A stretch of 11,675 nucleotides of DNA, from contig HF990412.1 in the NCBI GenBank assembly GCA_000432775.1, positions 66,298-77,972 of the forward strand. The letters are read 5' to 3'. Below the pieces are notes generated by a model, which was not told the origin of the DNA, did no database searches, and worked only from the letters and a program-made list of their open reading frames with translations. Position 1 is the stretch's first letter; each line of letters opens with the position of its first letter. This document shows positions 4,710-11,675 of the stretch, piece by piece. A program made the translations under genes and the position numbers. This stretch comes from Alistipes sp. CAG:831. GTDB lineage: Bacteria; Bacteroidota; Bacteroidia; Bacteroidales; UBA932.

Positions 4710-6725
4710 ATGAAATGTAGACTGTCTGTACTGTTGAGGCTGTTAGTGGTCCTGCTCATGCTGTCGTCAGCATGGAGCGCGAAAGCACAGTATGACATCG
4801 ACCAGTTCTTCTTCCGCGGACAACGGGCATTGATGGACGGGCAGTACACCCAGGCCATCAACAATTTCAACATCATTATCCGTCTGGACAGCGACCTGTA
4901 TGAGGCGTATTTTTTCCGGGGTATCGCGAAGTACAATCTCGGGGACTTCGGAGGTGCCGAGTCGGATTTCGACCGGGCATTGGAACTCAATCCTGTCTAC
5001 ACCCTGGCCTATCATTATCGGGCCATTACCCGCAGCCGTATGGGCCATTACGATGAGGCGATAGATGACCTGAAGCACGCGGTGGACCTGCGTCCCAATT
5101 ACTACGGCCTGTATTTCAGCCGCGGAGTGACGTATTTCCTTTCGCAGCAGTTCGAGAAGGCGGTGGAGGATTTCAACCGTTTTATCCGGCAGGAACCGAG
5201 GGAACCGGATGCGTATCTCAACCGCGGGGCCTCCTATCTCTTCCTGGGTGATACGGTCAAGGCACTTGAGGACTACAACAGGGCCATCACTCTCCGCAGT
5301 CTGGATCCGGAGGGGTATATCCGGCGCTCCAGGATATACTATGCCCAGCACCGGCTGGATGAAGCTCTACAGGATCTGGACAAGGCAATAGAGATAGATA
5401 CCGCGAATACATTCGCATATTTCAACCGTGCCCTTATCAGATATGAGCTCAAGGACATCCAGGGCACGCTGAGCGATTTCAACGAGGTGCTCTCCCGGGA
5501 GCCGGACAACTCCCTGACACTTTATAACAGGGCGCTGATCCGTTCGCAGATCGGTGATTACAACAATGCTCTCGATGACTACGACCAGGTACTGAATATC
5601 AACCCGGACAATGTGCTTGCCTACTACAACCGCTCCATACTCTTTATCGAGATGGGCCGCTGGCAGGATGCGATAGATGACCTGAGCCGGGCCATAGAGC
5701 TGTATCCCGACTTCGCCAACGCATATATGAACCGCTCTTATGTAAAGAACCAGCTCGGTCTCTATGCCTCGGCGCAGGAGGATTACCGTACGGCCCAGGG
5801 TAAGATAGCCCGCTACCGTGAGATGACCTCGGACAGCGCCGGACGGGCGGCATTTGCGGATACGTCCAGAAAATACGACAGGCTTCTGGCCTTGGATTCG
5901 GATTTTGCCCGCAGCGATTTCAACGACGAGCTGCTTCAGAACAGGAATGTCAATATCAATCTCAAGCCCATGTACCGTTTCGTGACGGCCGGCGGCGGAA
6001 CAGACAGTGACGGAATGCCGATCATGCTCCGGTATGCGTATCAGGATGAGCGTCTGGACGCTTTCATAGCCTCGGTACCGGTGGATGTGGAGATTTCATG
6101 CCGTCCCTCTGAGGTAGCGGCAGTGGACAACAGCCGGCTGAGGGAGGCAGTGGATGAGGAGGCGGAGAGGACCGGTAATGACAGGGTGCTTTTCGCCAAG
6201 GCGATAATGGAGAGTGAGAGCAAGCAGTTCAATGCGGCTCTGGAGTCTTATGCAGAGGCAATTGAACGCAATCCGGAAGAAGTCTTCTACTACATCAACA
6301 GGGGAGCGCTCCAGTCGGAGATGATAGATTTCATCTCTTCTATTGAGAGCAATGTCCAGGTATTGACCATGGACAATGCCGGAACGGCAAAGGCCCGCGT
6401 CAGGGACGGCTCCGCCCGCACCTACGACTATTCTGCGGCCATCAGCGATATGAATCATGCGGCCTCGCTTTATCCGGAATTCCCCTACACCTATTACAAT
6501 TTGGGCAACCTCTACTGCCTTTCCGGTGATATGCCGGAAGCCATCACCCAGTATACCAAGGCAATAGACCTTTACCCCCGTCTCGGGGAAGCTTACTACA
6601 ACCGTGGGCTTGTCCTCATCTACGTCAAGGACAAGGAAAAAGGCTGTCTGGACCTGAGCAAGGCCGGAGAACTGGGCATAGACGATGTCTATAGCGTGAT
6701 AAGCAAGTACTGTGATGCGGAGTAA
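4710..6725 (+). CDS. Secreted tetratricopeptide-repeat protein (12-14 TPRs)
   Basis: The 671-residue protein has a signal peptide (about 1-26, probable cut after SAKA before QYD) and no lipobox, so it is likely periplasmic. Ten TPR units run without a gap from about residue 33 to 372 in a strict 34-residue register. Each begins with an aromatic-x-N/S-R-G/A/S pattern (YFFRG, YHYRA, YFSRG, YLNRG, YFNRA, YYNRS, YMNRS). A non-TPR region (about 373-490) follows, then further TPRs at about 493-540 and 595-661 (YYNLGNLYCLSGDMPEAITQ, YYNRGLVLIYVKDKEKG). TPRs bind other proteins; no enzyme domain is visible, so a scaffold or assembly role in the envelope is inferred. It is probably monocistronic, with its own promoter. 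It ends 3 bases short of the stop of the convergent DUF4293 gene. Confidence 0.9.
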   Translation: MKCRLSVLLRLLVVLLMLSSAWSAKAQYDIDQFFFRGQRALMDGQYTQAINNFNIIIRLDSDLYEAYFFRGIAKYNLGDFGGAESDFDRALELNPVYTLAYHYRAITRSRMGHYDEAIDDLKHAVDLRPNYYGLYFSRGVTYFLSQQFEKAVEDFNRFIRQEPREPDAYLNRGASYLFLGDTVKALEDYNRAITLRSLDPEGYIRRSRIYYAQHRLDEALQDLDKAIEIDTANTFAYFNRALIRYELKDIQGTLSDFNEVLSREPDNSLTLYNRALIRSQIGDYNNALDDYDQVLNINPDNVLAYYNRSILFIEMGRWQDAIDDLSRAIELYPDFANAYMNRSYVKNQLGLYASAQEDYRTAQGKIARYREMTSDSAGRAAFADTSRKYDRLLALDSDFARSDFNDELLQNRNVNINLKPMYRFVTAGGGTDSDGMPIMLRYAYQDERLDAFIASVPVDVEISCRPSEVAAVDNSRLREAVDEEAERTGNDRVLFAKAIMESESKQFNAALESYAEAIERNPEEVFYYINRGALQSEMIDFISSIESNVQVLTMDNAGTAKARVRDGSARTYDYSAAISDMNHAASLYPEFPYTYYNLGNLYCLSGDMPEAITQYTKAIDLYPRLGEAYYNRGLVLIYVKDKEKGCLDLSKAGELGIDDVYSVISKYCDAE

Positions 6726-6728
6726 GCA

Positions 6729-7190
6729 CTATTTCCCGCTCCTGTGTCCGCGTTTGCCGGAGCGCAGCCGGGTGGAGGCGATGACCATGGCTTCGTCGCG
6801 GGCGATGTAGCGCATGGCTATGAAGGTGAGGATGGCGGCGCAGATGGGGAAGATGCAGGGGATGGTGAAGATGGCGTCTTCTCCGAGTTTGGTGTTCCTC
6901 TGAAAGAAGTACACTGCCAGGATTATCTGATAGGCGAGGAGTATGATAGTGTTGAGGTTGCACAGGCGGATCTGGCGGATGCGGTTCTTGAACGAGAAGA
7001 TGGTGACGACGCAAAGTACGGCGCATACCAGCTGGAAGATGGTGGTGAGGGTGAATCCTTTGAATGCCGCTATCTCTACAAAGTGGATGACGGTATCCTC
7101 GCCTACAAAGCGGATCATCGGTGCGAAGAACATGGATATGAGCAGTCCGGCTGCTATGGTCAGGAAGAGACTCTGTATTCTGAAAAACAT
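6729..7190 (-). CDS. DUF4293 family membrane protein
   Basis: The 153-residue integral membrane protein has four predicted membrane segments: about residues 5-24 (RIQSLFLTIAAGLLISMFFA), 36-58, 70-87 and 99-119. The N-terminal FFRIQSLFL matches the 'xQRIQTLYL' start of DUF4293, and the C-terminal ARDEAMVIASTRLR matches the family's RDE-x-LV-xx-A-x-RLR motif on the cytoplasmic side. The function of this Bacteroidetes family is unknown. The reading frame is open to 7448, but that would invade the phosphorylase gene. The ATG at 7190, which lies 30 bases after a -7 box and begins the family match, is the sensible start. It converges on the TPR gene with 3 bases between stops. Confidence 0.85.
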   Translation of the reverse strand: MFFRIQSLFLTIAAGLLISMFFAPMIRFVGEDTVIHFVEIAAFKGFTLTTIFQLVCAVLCVVTIFSFKNRIRQIRLCNLNTIILLAYQIILAVYFFQRNTKLGEDAIFTIPCIFPICAAILTFIAMRYIARDEAMVIASTRLRSGKRGHRSGK

Positions 7191-7220
7191 CTTAATGTCG
7201 GTTTTTGAGGTTTGCAGTCG

Positions 7221-7228
7221 CAAAAATA
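7221..7228 (-). promoter_or_regulatory. -7 box for the DUF4293 gene
   Basis: On the minus strand this reads TATTTTTG, a full TAnnTTTG match, about 30 bases upstream of the ATG at 7190. The matching -33 element is not obvious. It is divergent from the phosphorylase promoter 22 bases away. Confidence 0.55.
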
Positions 7229-7250
7229 GGTAAAAATCGGAAATCTGTAC

Positions 7251-7258
7251 TATCTTTG
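7251..7258 (+). promoter_or_regulatory. -7 box for the phosphorylase operon
   Basis: TATCTTTG is a full match to TAnnTTTG and identical to the tRNA-Asp -7 box. A -33 box at the right spacing is weak. Transcription would start near 7263, giving a leader of about 28 A-rich bases (including AAAAAGAAAATT) to the ATG at 7291. Confidence 0.6.
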
Positions 7259-7290
7259 ATACCGCATTGAAACCGTTTAAAAAGAAAATT

Positions 7291-8163
7291 ATGGGAAAGA
7301 TAGGTGATTCAGAACTGATAATCAACAGTGACGGCTCGGTATTCCATCTGCATATCCGTCCTGAGAATCTGGCGGACAAGGTGATTCTCGTGGGGGACCC
7401 GGGCAGGGTGGACCTGGTCAGCTCGTACTTCCAGGATGTCGAGAGCACTGCTTCCTCCAGGGAGTTCCGCAGTGTGACAGGCCGTTACAAAGGGACCAGG
7501 ATGACGGTCCTCTCCACCGGCATAGGCTGTGACAATATTGACATAGTCATGAACGAGCTGGATGCTCTGGCAAATGTGGACTTCCGGACCAGGGAGGTGC
7601 TTCCGGAGCACCGCTGCCTGACTATCCTGCGCATAGGTACCTGCGGGGTGATCCAGCCGGATATTCCCCTGGGGTCGTATATTTTCTCCAGGGTATCGGT
7701 CGGTTTCGACGGCCTGCTCAACTGGTACGGCGGCCGCGACGAGGTGGTGCTGAAGGATGTAGAGGAGGCTTTCCTGGCCCATGTGGACTGGAACAGGTAT
7801 CTTCCGACGCCTTATTTTGTCAAGGCCGGGGACGCTCTGACGGAGCTGTTCGGCGACTGTACCGTCCCGGGAATGACGATCTCCGCCTCGGGGTTCTACG
7901 GCCCTCAGTGCCGGGTGGTGCGCCTGCCGCTGGCTATGCCGGACCTGATGGAGCGGCTGGAGTCTTTCCGGTTCGGAGACCTGCGTTTCACCAATTTCGA
8001 GATGGAGGGTTCGGCTATTGCTTCCCTGGCCCGAAAGCTGGGACATGAGGGGGCGACCGTCTGCCTGGCTATCGCCCATCGGTATGCCAAGGAAGCCAAT
8101 GCGGATTATAAGTCCTCGATGGGCGGGCTGGTGGAAATGTGTCTGGACAGGCTGGCACGATGA
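7291..8163 (+). CDS. Nucleoside phosphorylase, probably uridine phosphorylase
   Basis: A 290-residue member of the PNP/UDP phosphorylase family, cytoplasmic, cleaving a nucleoside with phosphate to base plus ribose-1-phosphate in salvage. Motifs: VILVGDPGRVD (residues 31-41, phosphate-binding GDPxR), STGIGCDNIDIVMNEL (75-90), LRIGTCG (113-119, with the phosphate-contacting Arg), and TNFEMEGSAIASLA (234-247, the EME segment contacting ribose). The insert around 140-205 is longer than in E. coli Udp (253 residues), as in larger Bacteroidetes relatives. Uridine is the likeliest substrate, but purine nucleosides cannot be excluded by eye. A TTG eight codons upstream is in frame, but ATG 7291 follows an A-rich stretch suited to Bacteroidetes initiation. 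The stop overlaps the next start as ATGA. Confidence 0.85.
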   Translation: MGKIGDSELIINSDGSVFHLHIRPENLADKVILVGDPGRVDLVSSYFQDVESTASSREFRSVTGRYKGTRMTVLSTGIGCDNIDIVMNELDALANVDFRTREVLPEHRCLTILRIGTCGVIQPDIPLGSYIFSRVSVGFDGLLNWYGGRDEVVLKDVEEAFLAHVDWNRYLPTPYFVKAGDALTELFGDCTVPGMTISASGFYGPQCRVVRLPLAMPDLMERLESFRFGDLRFTNFEMEGSAIASLARKLGHEGATVCLAIAHRYAKEANADYKSSMGGLVEMCLDRLAR

Positions 8164-8975
8164 GCAAGGAGGCGGAAAGTCTATTGGTACTCCTGCAGGA
8201 CAGCGATCCTGTGACTCAGGAGAAGGTGCGGGTCAGGCTGGAGGAACTGGGCTGGAATGCAGTCAGTTACGGTCTGCAGAATCTGGAAAGGGTGATACCG
8301 CTGCCGACCAGAAGGCAGGTGCGCCGCCGGTTGCGCGAGATGTCTTCTGTCTGTGCTGTCAATGAGGTGCAGGCGCTGCTCGGGGAGGGGGACTCCTTTT
8401 TCGTCCCCGACGGTATGTACAGTCTTACCCGGATTCTGCTGCCGGAGCTCTCTCCTAAGGAGTTCCACGACTGCTATATGGCTCCGGCCGGAGATCTCGT
8501 CTGTGAATTGCGCGATACCATGACCGCCGTGGAGAAGGTCGAAATGCTCAACTATATAGTTTTTGACAGGTACGGTTTCCAACTTTCCGAGGACGGGATG
8601 GACGGATATGAGGCAGATATCCTGATACCTGATGTCATGGCTGTGCGCAAGGCCGGGGTAGTGGGTATCTCTTCTGTATATTTTCTTCTGGCCGGTTATG
8701 CCGGTCTGCCTGTATATCCTGTTTTCCCGAGGGAACCAGGTTATTATGTGGCCTGGTTCGAGAATGGACGTACTCTTTTCTCAATGGACATGGGGCGCAA
8801 GGGCCGTATTGCAGACCCCGTCCCCAGGAGGTCGTGGCTGGACACTGACTTCATGGGGACGGACCGTACTGTTCTGTATCTTTATGCGACGGCTCTCCGC
8901 CGTTTCGGGCGGAAGCCTCTGACGCCGCTCCAGGCGTCCTTGCTGGACAGGGCCGCTGATTCCCTGCACCTGTAG
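8160..8975 (+). CDS. SirB1-like transglutaminase-fold protein
   Basis: The 271-residue cytoplasmic protein has a helical N-terminal part (about 1-110), which begins like a HEAT-type repeat (LVLLQDSDPVTQEKVRVRLEELG), followed by a Transglut_core2/SirB1-like region (about 120-215). That region shows the helix EKVEMLNYIVFDRYGF, a tract ending ADILIPDVMAVRKAGVVGIS, the hydrophobic helix SVYFLLAGYAGLPVYPV, and PGYYVAWF where SirB1 proteins have PGHF. Thus His of PGHF is Tyr here, and there is no Cys where transglutaminases have their nucleophile, so enzyme activity is doubtful. The ATG at 8160 overlaps the phosphorylase stop, so the pair is translationally coupled. No biochemical link between the two is known to me. 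Family assignment is moderate; function is unknown. Confidence 0.7.
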   Translation: MSKEAESLLVLLQDSDPVTQEKVRVRLEELGWNAVSYGLQNLERVIPLPTRRQVRRRLREMSSVCAVNEVQALLGEGDSFFVPDGMYSLTRILLPELSPKEFHDCYMAPAGDLVCELRDTMTAVEKVEMLNYIVFDRYGFQLSEDGMDGYEADILIPDVMAVRKAGVVGISSVYFLLAGYAGLPVYPVFPREPGYYVAWFENGRTLFSMDMGRKGRIADPVPRRSWLDTDFMGTDRTVLYLYATALRRFGRKPLTPLQASLLDRAADSLHL

Positions 8976-8976
8976 A

Positions 8977-10653
<1,677 letters not shown>

Positions 10654-10804
10654 ATTTCTGTCGCTTTGTTTCTTGATCTGAAAAGTGCGGCAAGATAGGA
10701 CTTTTTTCTCAAATAACATCATTTCCGCCCGAAGCCCTGGGACACAGCCGTAAAATTGGTAAGAATATCCGTGTTTTCTGTGTGTCGGAAAGAGGGATTT
10801 TGTA

Positions 10805-10812
10805 TATTTTTG
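10805..10812 (+). promoter_or_regulatory. -7 box for the 4Fe-4S membrane protein gene
   Basis: TATTTTTG is a full TAnnTTTG match. Only 10 bases lie between it and the ATG at 10823, so the leader would be about 5 bases. The -33 position holds only TGTG, so the upstream element is weak. The 169-base gap between ettA and this gene (10654-10822) holds nothing else I can support. Confidence 0.5.
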
Positions 10813-10822
10813 CAGCAAATTT

Positions 10823-11675
10823 ATGAGTATGTTAAGGAAGATCAGAATAACCCTCGCGCTGATATTTTTCGTGTGCGTGACTTTATTGTTTCTCGACTTT
10901 ACCGGGACACTTCACGCCTGGCTCGGATGGATGGCCAAGATCCAGTTCTTTCCGGCAGTCCTGGCCCTCAATGCCGGGGTCATTATCGCTTTAGTGCTGC
11001 TGACTCTGATATTCGGCAGGGTGTACTGCTCCGTCATCTGCCCGCTCGGAGTGATGCAGGATGTGTTTGCCTGGCTGGGCAAAAAGCAGAAAAAGAACCG
11101 CTACACCTATTCAAAGGCCAAGAGCTGGCTGCGTTACGCGATGCTTGGGCTCTTCATCATCGCCCTGATCGCGGGTGTGGGCTCGTTTGTTGCCCTGCTG
11201 GAGCCTTACAGCGCCTACGGACGCATTGCCTCCAACATCTTCGCTCCCGTGTACGGCTGGATCAACAACCTGTTTGCGCTCATAGCCGAGAGGGCTGACA
11301 GCTACGCCTTCTATTCCACGGATGTATGGCTCAAGAGTCTGCCGACGTTCATCATCGCCGCAGTGATGCTGGTGCTGATTGCCGTGCTGGCATGGAGGAA
11401 CGGCCGTACCTGGTGCAACACAATATGTCCGGTGGGTACCTTCCTGAGCTTCCTGGCCCGTTTCTCGTGGCTCAAGCCAGTAATTGACACAGACAAATGC
11501 ATCAGCTGCCGCAAGTGCGAGCGCAACTGCAAGGCCTCCTGCATAGATATCGCCAATCACAAGATAGACTACAGCCGCTGCGTGACCTGCATGGACTGCA
11601 TCGGCAAGTGTCCCAAGGACGCCATTTCGTATATTCATCCTAAGAAAGCCGCAGCTCCGGCAGTGACTGGAGGAC
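10823..11675 (+). CDS. Membrane 4Fe-4S binding protein, NapH/CcoG-like (partial, runs off right edge)
   Basis: 284 codons are visible with no stop. The protein starts MSMLRKIRITLAL and has membrane segments at about residues 7-26, 40-65, 103-126 and 173-191. Two loops carry the CxxxCP motif of the NapH/MauN/NosR-type polyferredoxin membrane family: YCSVICPLG (Cys69, Cys73) and WCNTICPVG (Cys198, Cys202). A soluble ferredoxin-like domain follows with two CxxCxxCxxxC clusters: Cys226/229/232/236 and Cys253/256/259/263-Pro, plus an extra Cys240. It should pass electrons between a membrane quinone or low-potential donor and a partner protein, with the clusters on the cytoplasmic side; the partner is outside the window. 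A second in-frame ATG at 10829 is an alternative start. The Lys/Ala/Pro-rich stretch at the edge suggests the domain is ending. Confidence 0.88.
   Translation, partial: MSMLRKIRITLALIFFVCVTLLFLDFTGTLHAWLGWMAKIQFFPAVLALNAGVIIALVLLTLIFGRVYCSVICPLGVMQDVFAWLGKKQKKNRYTYSKAKSWLRYAMLGLFIIALIAGVGSFVALLEPYSAYGRIASNIFAPVYGWINNLFALIAERADSYAFYSTDVWLKSLPTFIIAAVMLVLIAVLAWRNGRTWCNTICPVGTFLSFLARFSWLKPVIDTDKCISCRKCERNCKASCIDIANHKIDYSRCVTCMDCIGKCPKDAISYIHPKKAAAPAVTGG

Noticed and set aside
7309..8079. Minus-strand open frame of 256 codons opposite the phosphorylase
   Set aside because: The plus strand carries the complete phosphorylase motif set; the antisense frame is rich in Gln, His and Arg, typical of reading the wrong strand.
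8733..8759. 8-bp inverted repeat GAACCAGG / CCTGGTTC inside the SirB1-like gene
   Set aside because: Short arms with an 11-base loop, in mid-gene, are expected by chance in a window this size.
10756..11298. Plus-strand open frame of 180 codons in a different frame over the 4Fe-4S gene
   Set aside because: The true frame, from 10823, is open to the window edge and shows membrane segments and all the cysteine motifs; this frame has neither.

Overview
The window looks like chromosomal housekeeping DNA from a gut-type Bacteroidales bacterium. Four things point there. Several starts have the Bacteroidetes -7 promoter box (TAnnTTTG, sometimes with a TTG/TTTG box about 20 bases upstream). Leaders are A-rich or very short instead of carrying strong Shine-Dalgarno sites. 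Several products belong to families I know mainly from Bacteroidetes (DUF3822, DUF4293, FKBP lipoprotein next to NrnA). Base composition is moderately GC-rich. A Rikenellaceae/Alistipes-like source is possible, but I cannot settle the genus from the sequence.

Layout. Bases 1-1620 (minus strand) hold nrnA (DHH phosphoesterase), an FKBP-type prolyl isomerase lipoprotein, and the first 17 codons of another secreted protein. These are joined by ATGA stop/start overlaps, so they form one operon. A divergent promoter region (1621-1731) separates it from a plus-strand operon at 1732-3571: a small membrane-anchored protein, a DUF3822 protein, and the 16S rRNA methyltransferase RsmD. A tRNA-Asp(GTC) with a near-ideal promoter and a strong hairpin terminator follows (3588-3767). 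Next is an outer-membrane beta-barrel gene broken by one frameshift (3841-4688), then a large secreted TPR protein (4710-6725) whose promoter lies in the 3' end of the broken gene. A DUF4293 membrane protein (6729-7190, minus) converges on the TPR gene. It is divergent from a two-gene operon of a nucleoside (probably uridine) phosphorylase and a SirB1-like transglutaminase-fold protein (7291-8975). The ABC-F translation factor EttA (8977-10653, minus) converges on that operon with one base between stops. A membrane 4Fe-4S protein of the NapH type starts at 10823 and runs off the right edge.

Most identifiable functions are general cell upkeep: RNA end turnover, envelope protein folding, rRNA methylation, tRNA supply, translation control, nucleoside salvage and electron transfer. 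I see no mobile element, CRISPR array, toxin-antitoxin pair, phage gene or secretion cluster, and I did not find a new defence or biosynthetic system.

The observations most worth a second look are a perfect 15-bp inverted repeat in the first codons of the DUF3822 gene, the single-base frameshift in the beta-barrel gene, and promoters placed so close to start codons that some mRNAs should be leaderless or nearly so.
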